Assembly: GCF_900156535.1 (NCBI RefSeq)
Contig: NZ_FTNV01000003.1
Coordinates: 1 to 64,000, forward strand
Source of the DNA: Roseovarius nanhaiticus
GTDB lineage: Bacteria > Pseudomonadota > Alphaproteobacteria > Rhodobacterales > Rhodobacteraceae
Direction: 5' to 3'
DNA length: 64,000 bases
Shown here: piece by piece, positions 46,642 to 56,190 of the stretch
Layout of the letters: each line of letters opens with the position of its first letter
How positions within the stretch are numbered: the stretch's first letter is position 1
Translations under genes and position numbers: made by a program
Notes under the pieces: model-generated
What the model was told of the DNA's origin: nothing
The model's database searches: none
Seen by the model: only the letters and a program-made list of their open reading frames with translations

Positions 46642-46974
46642 ATGAGATACGCCATTTCAGCCACGCTTGGCGCGATAATTTTGGGCGGACTGGCGGCCTG
46701 CGCGCCGGTGGGCGGCGGGCCGGTCAGCCTCGGGGGCCTCAATGCAGGTCCGGCAGGCACTTACGAGGTGAATGGCGTCGAAGAGGGCGACATGCTCAAA
46801 CTGCGGGCCGGGCCGGGTACCGGGTTCAGGGTCATCACCGGATTGCCAAACGGCACTGTTGTCCGCGTGCTGGACTGCGAGCGTACGGGCGGCACGCGTT
46901 GGTGCAAGGCCGTCCTGCAAGAGGCCCGCGGCCTCGATGGCTACGTCTCCTATGCGTATCTGAAACGCCTATAG
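46642..46974 (+). CDS. SH3-domain lipoprotein
   Basis: 110 aa. Lipobox GLAAC (Cys20), then a bacterial SH3b domain: LKLRAGPGTGFRVITGLPNG, VRVLDCERTGGTRWCKAVL, DGYVSYAYL. Such domains bind peptidoglycan peptides. ORF begins after GGAGAG SD. The next gene is also a lipoprotein and a transpeptidase gene follows, so an envelope theme is likely. Confidence 0.85.
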   Translation: MRYAISATLGAIILGGLAACAPVGGGPVSLGGLNAGPAGTYEVNGVEEGDMLKLRAGPGTGFRVITGLPNGTVVRVLDCERTGGTRWCKAVLQEARGLDGYVSYAYLKRL

Positions 46975-47063
46975 GCGGATCTATTGCAGGGACGGGCGGC
47001 AAAACGCTGGCTCTGCGGCGCAGAATCGCCCATTCTGCGCACTATTCAAGGAGATGACCAATA

Positions 47064-47351
47064 ATGAGAAGACTAGTCTGGATGCCGGCCTGCGCGCTGA
47101 TGATGTTGACCGCCTGCGAGGAAATGGACGGCACTGGAACCACTACAGCGCTGCCCGGCATGTCGCCAGCGCCCGAGCCTGTGGCCGCCCTTGCTGCGCC
47201 ATGGCAGAATTTGAACGCCGTGCGTATCGATCCCACGACCGGCTGCTATCAGTATCGCCACGCCGGCCCGGTCGAGACGACATTGCTGCCGCTGCGGACC
47301 AGTGACGGCCGCCCGATCTGCACCAAACCGGCCGAGGCGCCCGCCATCTGA
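47064..47351 (+). CDS. Small hypothetical lipoprotein
   Basis: 95 aa. Lipoprotein signal with lipobox MLTAC (Cys18), a Pro/Ala-rich linker and a short C-terminal domain with two cysteines (GCYQYRH and PICTKPAE). SD AAGGAG is present. No family recognised beyond its lipoprotein nature. Confidence 0.7.
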   Translation: MRRLVWMPACALMMLTACEEMDGTGTTTALPGMSPAPEPVAALAAPWQNLNAVRIDPTTGCYQYRHAGPVETTLLPLRTSDGRPICTKPAEAPAI

Positions 47352-47373
47352 GCGATCAGCGCCGCGCGCCGCT

Positions 47374-48039
47374 TTAGCTGCGGGCGGTCACGCCGTCTTC
47401 GGCTGGGTAGAGATGGGCCGTTACGCCGGGTTCCACGTGCTCATAAAGCCCGATGATATGCGCCATGACCATCCGCACGCAGCCCGAGCTTGCACGCCCG
47501 CCGATCGAGCGGGGCTGCGGCGAGCCGTGAATGCGCAGATAGGTGTCGCGGTTGCCGCGGAAGAGGTAAAAGGCGCGCGAGCCCAGCGGGTTGGTCGGCC
47601 CGCCATCCATGCCATCCTCATGCTGCTTGTAGATCTCCGGATCCCGCGCGATCATCGCCTTGGTCGGCGTCCATGTCGGCCACTTGGCTTTGCGGCGGAT
47701 CGTGTATCGGCCAGGCTCGTAGAGGTTGCCGCGCGCGATCGCCACACCATAGCGCATCGCGGTACCGTCATCACGGATGTGATAGAGGTAGCGCGCCACT
47801 GCGTCGACGTGAATGTCACCGGGCGTCAGGCCCGCGTTGGCTTCGACCCGCTGCGGCAGAAAACGCGGATCGAGTCCCCAAGGGTTGCTGGTGGCCGGGT
47901 CGTAATTTGGCGGCGTCACGCGCGCGTCCCAAGCCGCCCATTTCGACGGGTTCGATGTGGGGCGGTTTTGGGCCTGACCGGGCAGGGGCATCGAGAAGAG
48001 GGCCGCGCCCGTGATCACGAAATGGCGTCTGGTCAACAT
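47374..48039 (-). CDS. L,D-transpeptidase (YkuD family)
   Basis: 221 aa from ATG 48039. The signal peptide includes TRRHFVITGAALF (a Tat-like pair of Arg). The YkuD catalytic region is intact: YLRIHGSPQPRSIGG, then ASSGCVRM with the nucleophilic Cys. It cross-links peptidoglycan or attaches proteins to it. It converges with the 95-aa lipoprotein gene. Confidence 0.9.
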   Translation of the reverse strand: MLTRRHFVITGAALFSMPLPGQAQNRPTSNPSKWAAWDARVTPPNYDPATSNPWGLDPRFLPQRVEANAGLTPGDIHVDAVARYLYHIRDDGTAMRYGVAIARGNLYEPGRYTIRRKAKWPTWTPTKAMIARDPEIYKQHEDGMDGGPTNPLGSRAFYLFRGNRDTYLRIHGSPQPRSIGGRASSGCVRMVMAHIIGLYEHVEPGVTAHLYPAEDGVTARS

Positions 48040-48248
48040 GGCGGTTCGGTCCTTCTGCGGCACTGACATCACTTTGGTTAGAACGAGCGTGCCCGGCAAA
48101 AGATCCAAAAAGATGTTTGCCATTATCGGCGCATGGCGCCGACGCGCGGGGCGACGCGGGTTCATACCGGTCGCCCCCACTATAGACGGAAAAAATCAAA
48201 ACCGAAGGCGGAAAAGCATTAGTCTGACTGGTGCTTACCGCCTGTGGA

Positions 48249-49592
48249 TCAGATCGCCGCGCTGTGGCGCTGCGCAGAGATTGCGTAGGCGTCGAATTCC
48301 ATCGCGATCATTCGGGCCAGGTGGTGCGCCTCGGGCAGGATGGTGAGCGCGCCAGTGTCGTCGAGGCTGACCCCCCCTTGCCAGGCCTCGGCCGCCTGCG
48401 CTGTCCATTCCGCCACGCGGGCGGGATCACCGAAGATGGCCGGATCGACACGGAAATCACACAAGAGCCGCTCGATCACCGCTCGGCGCAGCACGTCGTC
48501 GCCGGTATCGGCATGGCCGCGGATCGTGGCCGGACGGCCCGTTGCGATCCGGGCTTTCCAGGCCGCTGTGGCGGGCGCGTTTTGCGCGTAGCCCTGCGGC
48601 AGCCGCGAGATCGACGAGGCGCCGAGTCCGATCAACGTCTGTGCGCCGTCGGTGGTATAGCCCTGAAAGTTGCGGTGCAGTGCGCCTGCCTTGGCGGCGA
48701 TCGCCATTGTATCGCCGGGCTTGGCGAAATGGTCGATCCCGATGGCGCAATAGCCTGCCTCACCGATACGCTCCGCCGCGCGCAGCGACAGGTCCAGCCG
48801 CTGCCTGCCATCGGGCAGGTGGTCTTCGCGGATCATCACCTGTCGCTTGGAGGCCCATGGCACATGAGCGTAGCCATAAAGTGCGATGCGGTCCGGCGAC
48901 AGCGACAGCGCCATGTCCAGCGTGCGCATCAGGCTGTCGTGAGTCTGATGTGGCAGGCCATAAAGCAGATCGAGGTTGATCGCGTTGATCCCGCGCGCAC
49001 GCAGTCCGTCCACGGCGAATTTCGTCTGCTCAAAGCTCTGGATACGGCCGATGGCCGCCTGCACCTTGGGATCGAAATCCTGCACCCCAAGGCTGGCGCG
49101 GGTCACGCCCGCATCCGCCAGTGCATCGAGCCGGGCATCGTCGATTTCTGTCGGATCCACCTCGACCGAAATTTCGGCACCCGGAGCGCGGGGGATGCGC
49201 GCCTCGAGCATGGCGTAGAGGCGTCGCAGCAGATCGGGTGGCAGGAAGGTCGGCGTTCCGCCGCCCAGATGCAGATGCGAGGTCGTCACGCCCGCGGGCA
49301 GGGCCGCCGCTATAATATCGGCCTCGGCCTCCAGCGCATCCACATAGGGCTCGAGGGGGGCCTCGCTTTGGGTGCCTTGGGTGCGGCAGGCGCAGAACCA
49401 GCAAAGGCGCCGGCAAAAGGGGATATGCGCGTAAAGGGAGATGCTTGAATGTGGCTCGATCAGGGAAAGCCATTCCAGCATGGTATCGGGCCCGATCGAG
49501 GGCCCGAACTGTGTCGCAGGGGGGTAGCTGGTGTAGCGCGGTGCGCGTGCGGCCAGGGCCCGTTCGGTGAGCTGTGGATCAAGGTGTGTCAT
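48249..49592 (-). CDS. hemN: Oxygen-independent coproporphyrinogen III oxidase
   Basis: 447 aa from ATG 49592. Radical-SAM cluster motif in HIPFCRRLCWFCACRTQGT (CxxxCxxC), preceded by RYTSYPPATQF, and GGGTPTFLP for SAM. It makes haem precursor without oxygen, needed for cbb3 haem supply. It is divergent from fnrL with an FNR box in the shared region. Confidence 0.95.
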   Translation of the reverse strand: MTHLDPQLTERALAARAPRYTSYPPATQFGPSIGPDTMLEWLSLIEPHSSISLYAHIPFCRRLCWFCACRTQGTQSEAPLEPYVDALEAEADIIAAALPAGVTTSHLHLGGGTPTFLPPDLLRRLYAMLEARIPRAPGAEISVEVDPTEIDDARLDALADAGVTRASLGVQDFDPKVQAAIGRIQSFEQTKFAVDGLRARGINAINLDLLYGLPHQTHDSLMRTLDMALSLSPDRIALYGYAHVPWASKRQVMIREDHLPDGRQRLDLSLRAAERIGEAGYCAIGIDHFAKPGDTMAIAAKAGALHRNFQGYTTDGAQTLIGLGASSISRLPQGYAQNAPATAAWKARIATGRPATIRGHADTGDDVLRRAVIERLLCDFRVDPAIFGDPARVAEWTAQAAEAWQGGVSLDDTGALTILPEAHHLARMIAMEFDAYAISAQRHSAAI

Positions 49593-49626
49593 GATGACCA
49601 AAAAGCCGATGCATGGCCGGTATGCC

Positions 49627-49640
49627 TTGATCGAAGTCAA
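49627..49640. promoter_or_regulatory. FNR box between hemN and fnrL
   Basis: TTGAT-CGAA-GTCAA, nearly perfect for FNR/FnrL. It lies 34 bp from the hemN ATG and 22 bp from the fnrL ATG. Position suggests FnrL activation of hemN and possible autoregulation of fnrL. Confidence 0.85.
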
Positions 49641-49662
49641 ATGAAATGGCAAATCATAAACT

Positions 49663-50394
49663 ATGACACGCATTGACCTTCAGATCGCCAAGGCAGGCTG
49701 CTCGGCTTGCCCTATCCGCCACCGCGCCATATGCGCGAGTTGCGAGCCCACAGAGCTGGACCAACTGTCCGAGATCAAATCCTACCGTACGTGGCGCGCG
49801 GGCGAGACGATCCTGATGGAGGGTGCCAATCTGCCGTTCGTCGGCTCGGTCGTGAGCGGCTGCGCGACCCTGACCCGGTCGATGGAGGACGGGCGCGTCC
49901 AGATGGTAGGATTGCTGCTGCCCTCGGATTTCGTCGGGCGCCATGACCGCGATACAGCCGCCTACGAGGTGGTCGCGGCCACGGATGTCACCTTCTGCCT
50001 GTTTCGCAGGGATGAATTCCGTCATCTGCTGAGCACGACGCCGCATCTCATGGAGCGCATGCTGCAGATGTCTCTGGACGAGCTGGATGCGGCGCGCGAC
50101 TGGATGATTCTTCTGGGGCGCAAGACTGCGCGCGAGAAGGTCGCGACGCTTTTGGCCAATATTCTGCGCCGGGCTGCCTCGGCGGGACATCCGCTGCGCG
50201 CGGAATTGCCTCTGACCCGCGATGCCATGGCGTCCTATCTGGGCCTGACCATCGAGACTGTCAGCCGCCAGGTGACAGCGCTTCGGAAAGAGGGGATCAT
50301 CGAGATGCAGGGACACCGCGGCATCACCTGCGCGGATCTGTCCGCACTGCTGACCGCGGCGGGCGATGACGAGGATGGTGCAACCGTCGCCTGA
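49663..50394 (+). CDS. fnrL: FnrL anaerobic/microaerobic transcriptional regulator
   Basis: 243 aa, FNR/CRP family. Cysteines C13, C16, C24, C27 at the N-terminus and C112 in the central domain are positioned for an O2-labile [4Fe-4S] cluster. The C-terminal helix-turn-helix ends [19 protein letters not shown], with the E-x-x-S-R reading the TTGAT half-site. It activates hemN, the cbb3 and maturation genes next to it. Confidence 0.95.
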   Translation: MTRIDLQIAKAGCSACPIRHRAICASCEPTELDQLSEIKSYRTWRAGETILMEGANLPFVGSVVSGCATLTRSMEDGRVQMVGLLLPSDFVGRHDRDTAAYEVVAATDVTFCLFRRDEFRHLLSTTPHLMERMLQMSLDELDAARDWMILLGRKTAREKVATLLANILRRAASAGHPLRAELPLTRDAMASYLGLTIETVSRQVTALRKEGIIEMQGHRGITCADLSALLTAAGDDEDGATVA

Positions 50395-50540
50395 CGGATA
50401 TTGCCCCGAATACAATGCATATAACCGGTCTTTTGATCCTGCCGACGCTCAGGCTGCGGCAGGGATCGCGCCTGCGCTGTGCGCAAATTGCACAGCCCGA
50501 CCGCAATTCTTGGGTGGTCACACGCATGGCGAGAGGTTTA

Positions 50541-50554
50541 TTGACCTATATCAA
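50541..50554 (+). promoter_or_regulatory. FNR box upstream of ccoNOQP
   Basis: TTGAC-CTAT-ATCAA; centre at 50547.5 predicts a transcript start near 50589, 26 nt before the ccoN ATG, the classic class II activation position. Confidence 0.88.
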
Positions 50555-50614
50555 TGTGCCCCACTTGGGTGTCGGGCATTCCCCCACGTGAAACGACCGG
50601 AAAAGGGACGGGCG

Positions 50615-52219
50615 ATGTCTGACTATTTCAAGCTGATTGCATTCGGCCTCATTGCGCTATTCGCCGCAATTGCCGCTAACTTTGCGCGGGACCTGGCCTA
50701 TTTGGTTCACGCACTTCTCATCATGTTCATCGCTGCGGGCATGTTCGTTTGGCAAGTGCGCCGAATCGACGAATCACCATCGGCGGCGATGCTGGCCGAA
50801 CGTGAGTTGGCTTACATGGATGGCCCGGTCCGCTACGGCGTCATCGCCACCGCCTTCTGGGGCGTTGTCGGATTTCTGGCGGGCACCTATATCGCCGCAC
50901 AGCTGGCCTTTCCGGCGCTGAACCTCGAATGGGGCCAGCCCTTTACCAATTTCGGGCGCCTGCGTCCGCTGCACACCTCGGCGGTGATCTTTGCGTTCGG
51001 GGGCAACGCCCTGATCGCCACCTCGTTCTACGTCGTGCAGCGCACTTGCTCGGCCCGCCTCTGGGGCGGCAATGCCGCGTGGTTCGTCTTCTGGGGGTAC
51101 AACCTCTTCATCGTGCTGGCCGCGACCGGCTATCTTCTGGGCGCCACGCAATCGCGCGAATACGCCGAGCCCGAGTGGTATATCGACATCTGGCTGACCA
51201 TTGTCTGGGTCGTCTATCTGGCCGTCTTCATGGGCACGATCATCAAGCGGCGCGAGCGTCATATCTACGTCGCAAACTGGTTCTACCTGGCCTTCATCGT
51301 CACGGTCGCCATGCTGCACATCGTCAACAACCTGGCCATGCCCGTGTCCATCTTCGGCTCCAAGTCCGTCTCGCTCTTTTCGGGCGTGCAGGATGCCATG
51401 ACGCAGTGGTGGTACGGCCATAACGCCGTGGGCTTCTTCCTGACCGCAGGCTTTCTGGGCATGATGTACTACTTCGTGCCCAAGCAGGCGGGCCGTCCGG
51501 TCTATTCCTACAAACTGTCGATCATCCACTTCTGGGCGCTGATCTTCCTCTATATCTGGGCGGGTCCGCACCACCTGCACTACACGGCGCTTCCCGACTG
51601 GGCCGCGACGCTGGGCATGGTGTTCTCGATCATCCTGTGGATGCCCAGCTGGGGCGGCATGATCAACGGCTTGATGACGCTGCAAGGCGCCTGGGACAAA
51701 ATCCGCACTGATCCGATCATCCGGATGTTCGTCGCCTCGCTCGCCTTCTACGGCATGTCGACCTTCGAAGGTCCGATGATGTCGATCCGCGCGGTCAACT
51801 CGCTGTCGCATTACACAGACTGGACCATTGGTCACGTCCACTCCGGCGCGCTTGGCTGGAACGGCCTGATCACTTTCGGCGCGATCTACTTCCTCACGCC
51901 CAAGCTGTGGGGCCGCAAGGAGATGTATTCGCTCTCGGCCATCAACGCGCATTTCTGGCTCGCGACGGTCGGCATCGTTCTCTACGCCTCCTCGATGTGG
52001 GTTTCCGGGATCATGGAAGGTCTGATGTGGCGCGAAGTCGACGCCAACGGTTTCCTCGTCAACTCGTTCGCCGACACCGTGGATGCCAAGTTCCCGATGT
52101 ATGTGGTCCGCGCGCTGGGCGGTGTGCTCTATGTCGCGGGCGGCGTGCTGATGGTGTGGAACATGTGGATGACAATTCGCGAGCCGCGTACGGCGGCCGC
52201 AACGCAGCCTGCGGAGTAA
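50615..52219 (+). CDS. ccoN: Cbb3 oxidase catalytic subunit CcoN
   Basis: 534 aa from ATG 50615 (GGGACG weak SD). C-family haem-copper oxidase: [43 protein letters not shown], and [16 protein letters not shown]. An extra N-terminal pair of helices precedes the core. It is under an FNR box and heads the ccoNOQP operon. Confidence 0.96.
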   Translation: MSDYFKLIAFGLIALFAAIAANFARDLAYLVHALLIMFIAAGMFVWQVRRIDESPSAAMLAERELAYMDGPVRYGVIATAFWGVVGFLAGTYIAAQLAFPALNLEWGQPFTNFGRLRPLHTSAVIFAFGGNALIATSFYVVQRTCSARLWGGNAAWFVFWGYNLFIVLAATGYLLGATQSREYAEPEWYIDIWLTIVWVVYLAVFMGTIIKRRERHIYVANWFYLAFIVTVAMLHIVNNLAMPVSIFGSKSVSLFSGVQDAMTQWWYGHNAVGFFLTAGFLGMMYYFVPKQAGRPVYSYKLSIIHFWALIFLYIWAGPHHLHYTALPDWAATLGMVFSIILWMPSWGGMINGLMTLQGAWDKIRTDPIIRMFVASLAFYGMSTFEGPMMSIRAVNSLSHYTDWTIGHVHSGALGWNGLITFGAIYFLTPKLWGRKEMYSLSAINAHFWLATVGIVLYASSMWVSGIMEGLMWREVDANGFLVNSFADTVDAKFPMYVVRALGGVLYVAGGVLMVWNMWMTIREPRTAAATQPAE

Positions 52220-52223
52220 GAGC

Positions 52224-53054
52224 ATGACAAAAGATCCCAAATCCCCCGACTACGACCCCAAGGACGACCCGAAGGTCGCCACCGCGGGCGACATTCCGGG
52301 CGATATCCCGAACGAGCTGCCGCCCGAAACCAAGACGATCACGTTTCACCAGCGGTTCGAGCGGAATGCGACCCTGCTCTTGGCCGGCAGCTTTGCCGTG
52401 GTGTCCATCGGCGGCATCGTCGAGATTGCGCCGCTTTTCTGGCTGGAGAACACCATCGAGACGGTGGAGGGCATGCGCCCCTATTCTCCGCTAGAGCTGG
52501 CCGGTCGCGAAATCTATGTGCGCGAGGGCTGCTATACCTGTCACAGCCAGATGATCCGTCCCATGCGGGACGAGGTCGAACGCTATGGCCATTACAGCCT
52601 CGCGGCGGAATCGATGTACGACCACCCGCACCAGTGGGGGTCCAAGCGCACCGGGCCGGACCTGGCACGTGTTGGCGGTCGCTACAGCGACGAGTGGCAT
52701 GTCGACCACCTGATGGATCCGCAATCGGTCGTCCCCGAGAGTGTCATGCCGAAATACGCCTTCCTCGCGGCGACGCAGCTGGATGGCGAGCATATCGATG
52801 ATCTGGTCTCGGCTCACCGCATGGTCGGCGTGCCTTACACCGACGAGATGGTCGAGGCCTCCAAGGCCGACTTCCACGTGCAGACTGACCCGAACGGTGA
52901 TTGGGACGCCATGCTGGAGCGGTATCCCGGCGCGCAGATCCGCAATTTCGACGGCCAGCCGGGCACGTCCGAGATGGACGCGCTGATCGCCTATCTGCAG
53001 ATGCTGGGCACGTTGGTCGATTTCTCGACCTTCACGCCCGATGTCAGCCGCTAG
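52224..53054 (+). CDS. ccoO: Cbb3 oxidase subunit CcoO
   Basis: 276 aa. A 45-residue Asp/Pro-rich N-terminal tail ([20 protein letters not shown]) precedes the anchor helix; the paralogue at 16425 lacks it. Haem site [24 protein letters not shown], Met ligand SVMPKYAFL. It starts 4 nt after ccoN. Confidence 0.95.
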   Translation: MTKDPKSPDYDPKDDPKVATAGDIPGDIPNELPPETKTITFHQRFERNATLLLAGSFAVVSIGGIVEIAPLFWLENTIETVEGMRPYSPLELAGREIYVREGCYTCHSQMIRPMRDEVERYGHYSLAAESMYDHPHQWGSKRTGPDLARVGGRYSDEWHVDHLMDPQSVVPESVMPKYAFLAATQLDGEHIDDLVSAHRMVGVPYTDEMVEASKADFHVQTDPNGDWDAMLERYPGAQIRNFDGQPGTSEMDALIAYLQMLGTLVDFSTFTPDVSR

Positions 53055-53068
53055 GGGGGGGGCGTGAT

Positions 53069-53287
53069 ATGGAGACCTACTCGCTTCTGAGGCAATTTGC
53101 CGACAGCTGGGCGCTCTTGGCGCTGACGCTGATTTTTCTGGGTGTCATCGTTTGGGCATTTCGCCCCGGATCGCGCCCGATCCACGATGACGCGGCCGAC
53201 GTGCCATTTCGTAACAATGACGAGCGTCCGGCCCCGCGCCGCGAGGCACGCGCCCCGCATAACGTGAAAGGAAACGGTGATGTCTGA
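53069..53287 (+). CDS. ccoQ: CcoQ small subunit
   Basis: 72 aa from ATG 53069. One helix (WALLALTLIFLGVIVWAF) then a basic tail (RPGSRPIHDDAADVPFRNND). It overlaps ccoP by 8 nt. Confidence 0.88.
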   Translation: METYSLLRQFADSWALLALTLIFLGVIVWAFRPGSRPIHDDAADVPFRNNDERPAPRREARAPHNVKGNGDV

Positions 53288-54269
53288 TCACAAGCGCATC
53301 GACGACGAGACAGGCACCGAAACGACGGGCCACAGCTGGGACGGTATCGAAGAGCTGAACACGCCTCTGCCGCGCTGGTGGCTGTGGACGTTCTACGCCA
53401 CGATCGTCTGGGGGGTGATCTACGTGATCCTCTTCCCGGCATGGCCGATGGTGTCGGGCGCCACGCAGGGCGTTCTGGGTTGGTCGACCCGCGGCCTAGT
53501 AGCCGAGCAGATCGAAGAGGTGAACCTCTCGAATGCCGAGATCACCGAGAGCCTCGTCAATGTGGATCTGGGCGTTCTGCCCGAGAACGAGGAGCTGCAC
53601 CGCTTTGCCGTGTCCGCCGGCCGCTCGGTCTTTGCCAACAACTGCTCGCAGTGTCACGGGGCAGGGGCGGCCGGGGTCCAGGCCGCGGGCTATCCAAACC
53701 TTCTGGACGATGACTGGATCTGGGGCGGCACGCTGACCGATATCGCCTATACCGTGCGCCACGGCATCCGGAATGAGGACGACCCCGACGCGCGCTGGAC
53801 AGAAATGCCCGCCTTCGGTGACATCTTGGAACGCGAAGAGATCGCCACGCTGGTGACCTATGTGCGCAGCCTGTCGGGCCTGGCCGAAGGAAATGAGGCG
53901 GGCGAGACCCTCTTCCTCGACAACTGTGCCGCATGTCACGGTGACAACGGGATGGGCAACCGCGAGCTTGGCGCACCCAACCTCACGGATGCCATCTGGC
54001 TGTACGGTGGCACCGAAGAAGCGGTAACCGAGACCATCCGCTACTCGCGCTTTGGCGTGATGCCGCCCTGGTCCGAGCGTTTGGGCGAGGCGCAGGTGCG
54101 CGCCGTGGCGGCCTATGTCCACAGTCTGGGCGGCGGTGAGGCGACGGTAGCCGATCCCATGACCGAGGCCGAGGCCGAAGAGGCCGCATCGGTGCCCGAC
54201 GCCAGCTTCCCGGCCAGCGCAGAGGATACACCGACCGAGGCAGGCGCAGGCGAGGTGGCGCCGGAGTAA
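53280..54269 (+). CDS. ccoP: Cbb3 oxidase dihaem subunit CcoP
   Basis: 329 aa from ATG 53280. GHSWDGIEELNTPLPRWWLW, one membrane helix, haem sites CSQCHG and CAACHG, Met ligands in WTEMPAF and GVMPPW. A 40-residue Glu/Ala-rich C-terminal tail follows the second haem domain. Confidence 0.96.
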   Translation: MSDHKRIDDETGTETTGHSWDGIEELNTPLPRWWLWTFYATIVWGVIYVILFPAWPMVSGATQGVLGWSTRGLVAEQIEEVNLSNAEITESLVNVDLGVLPENEELHRFAVSAGRSVFANNCSQCHGAGAAGVQAAGYPNLLDDDWIWGGTLTDIAYTVRHGIRNEDDPDARWTEMPAFGDILEREEIATLVTYVRSLSGLAEGNEAGETLFLDNCAACHGDNGMGNRELGAPNLTDAIWLYGGTEEAVTETIRYSRFGVMPPWSERLGEAQVRAVAAYVHSLGGGEATVADPMTEAEAEEAASVPDASFPASAEDTPTEAGAGEVAPE

Positions 54270-54285
54270 GCGCTGCACGGGACAG

Positions 54286-54320
54286 GATAACGGCTGCGAC
54301 GGAATGGCGCAGCCGTTATC
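54286..54320 (+). terminator. Strong hairpin between ccoP and ccoG
   Basis: GATAACGGCTGCG / CGCAGCCGTTATC, 13-bp perfect stem with a 9-nt loop, 16 nt after the ccoP stop. No T run follows, so it may terminate weakly or stabilise the ccoNOQP message. Confidence 0.55.
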
Positions 54321-54389
54321 AAGCGCTGTGAACCGCCTGTAAACACAGGCGAAAACCGCCGTAGGCCCCGTTAAGGAGGCAGGCGGCGG

Positions 54390-54403
54390 TTGATCCATCT
54401 CAA
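54390..54403 (+). promoter_or_regulatory. FNR-like box upstream of ccoGHIS
   Basis: TTGAT-CCAT-CTCAA, one mismatch from consensus. Centre near 54396.5 predicts a start near 54438, 28 nt before ccoG. FnrL control of this maturation operon is known in Rhodobacter (rdxBHIS). Confidence 0.65.
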
Positions 54404-54465
54404 AGCGTCTGCATCATGCTTTCGCGATAAGCCAGGCAATCAAAGCCAATACGGAAAGATCGCCC

Positions 54466-56190
54466 ATGTCCGACAATCCCCCGCTTTTCGCCGCGCGAGA
54501 ACCAATTTTCCCGCGCCGGGTCAATGGATTTTTCCGACGCCTGAAGTGGTACATCATGGCGATCACACTGGGCATTTATTACCTCGTCCCGTGGATCCGC
54601 TGGGACCGGGGTCCGAACCTGCCGGATCAGGCCGTGCTGGTCGATCTGGGATCGCGGCGGTTCTATTTCTTCTGGATCGAGATCTGGCCCCACGAATTCT
54701 ATTTCGTTGCCGGTCTTTTGATCATGGCGGGGCTCGGCCTCTTCTTGTTCACGTCGGCACTGGGCCGGGTCTGGTGCGGCTATACCTGCCCCCAGACCGT
54801 CTGGACCGATCTGTTTCTTTTGGTTGAGCGCTGGATTGAAGGCGACCGAAACGCGCGCCTGCGTCTTTGGAAGGCACCCTGGAATTTCACCAAATGGCGC
54901 CTGCGCATCACGAAATGGGTGGTCTGGCTGTTGATCGCCATCGCAACAGGCGGCGCGTGGGTTTTCTACTTTGCCGACGCGCCCACATTGGCGGCCCAGC
55001 TCTTCACGCTGAACGCTCCGGCGGTGGCCTATATCACTATCGGTATCCTGACCGCGACAACGTTCATCTTTGGCGGCTTCATGCGCGAGCAGGTCTGCAT
55101 CTACATGTGCCCCTGGCCACGTATTCAGGGCGCCATGATGGACGAAGGCACGCTGACCGTCGGCTATCGCGACTGGCGCGGTGAGCCGCGCGGCAAGGGT
55201 GGCGCCAAGCGTAAGGCCGTGGCCGAGGAGGCGGGCAGCGGCGGCGCGCAGCAGGCGCGCTACGGCCTGGCGGCGGGCAAAACCGACGCCGACAAGGACC
55301 ACGCGGCCCCGCGCCTGTCGCGCAGCGGCGAGGAACTGGGCGATTGCATCGACTGCATGGCCTGCGTCAACGTCTGCCCCATGGGCATTGATATTCGCGA
55401 AGGCCAACAGATGGAGTGCATCACCTGCGCGCTCTGCATCGACGCCTGTGACGAGGTCATGGCCAAGATCGGCCGCCCGCGCGGCCTGATCGACTATCTG
55501 GCGCTGGATGACCGCCCCCCGGTGCTGCCCGGCGAACATGCGCCGGTGCGCCCCATGGGCACAGAGGCCGAGGATGACGGCGCCGAGACGGGTGTTCCTG
55601 CCCCGACAGCTGCCGCGCGATCGGACGTGACCTCCGATGGAACGGCATCGCAGCAAGTGGCGGGTGCCGCGGCGCCCGCCGCCCATGCCGCCGACGCGCC
55701 CTTCGTCACGCCCCACAGCCGCGATTGGCAGCCCAAGCCTGTGTGGAAGCACGTACTGCGCACCCGCACATTGATCTATACCGCGCTTTGGGGGCTGATC
55801 GGTGTCGGTCTGATCTTTGCGCTCTTTATCCGGGCCGATATCGAATTGACTGTGGCGCCCGTGCGCAACCCGACATTCGTCACGCTGTCGGACGGATCGA
55901 TCCGCAACACTTACGATATTCGCCTCCGAAACAAGCATGGCGAGGCGCGGGAGTTTCAGCTGTCTTTGACCGATGCGCCCGGACTTTCGGTGTCGCTGGA
56001 AGGCGCGCCAGGTGATACTGTCGAGGTGGCGGCCGACAGTACGATGCTGCAGCGCGTCTATGTGGTCGCCGGTCCGGACGATCCGCTCGCCCGGCAGGAG
56101 CGCAGCGAATTCCGCATCTGGGCCCAGGATACGGCCTCGGGCGAGCGCGCGTACCGCGATACAATTTTCAACGGACGGGAGAATTTCTGA
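54466..56190 (+). CDS. ccoG: CcoG copper/Fe-S membrane protein
   Basis: 574 aa. Five-to-six helices with CGYTCPQTVWTDLF and CIYMCPWPRIQGAM, then a 2[4Fe-4S] domain (CIDCMACVNVCPMGI, CITCALCIDACDEVM), and a C-terminal Ig-like domain. It is about 90 residues longer than typical because of a low-complexity Gly/Lys/Ala insert at about 240-285 and an Ala/Pro/Asp-rich linker at about 345-415. CcoG reduces Cu(II) to Cu(I) for oxidase assembly. Confidence 0.94.
   Translation: MSDNPPLFAAREPIFPRRVNGFFRRLKWYIMAITLGIYYLVPWIRWDRGPNLPDQAVLVDLGSRRFYFFWIEIWPHEFYFVAGLLIMAGLGLFLFTSALGRVWCGYTCPQTVWTDLFLLVERWIEGDRNARLRLWKAPWNFTKWRLRITKWVVWLLIAIATGGAWVFYFADAPTLAAQLFTLNAPAVAYITIGILTATTFIFGGFMREQVCIYMCPWPRIQGAMMDEGTLTVGYRDWRGEPRGKGGAKRKAVAEEAGSGGAQQARYGLAAGKTDADKDHAAPRLSRSGEELGDCIDCMACVNVCPMGIDIREGQQMECITCALCIDACDEVMAKIGRPRGLIDYLALDDRPPVLPGEHAPVRPMGTEAEDDGAETGVPAPTAAARSDVTSDGTASQQVAGAAAPAAHAADAPFVTPHSRDWQPKPVWKHVLRTRTLIYTALWGLIGVGLIFALFIRADIELTVAPVRNPTFVTLSDGSIRNTYDIRLRNKHGEAREFQLSLTDAPGLSVSLEGAPGDTVEVAADSTMLQRVYVVAGPDDPLARQERSEFRIWAQDTASGERAYRDTIFNGRENF

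Noticed and set aside
50774..52240. 488-codon minus-strand open frame
   Set aside because: Antisense to ccoN.
54400..55938. 512-codon minus-strand open frame
   Set aside because: Antisense to ccoG.
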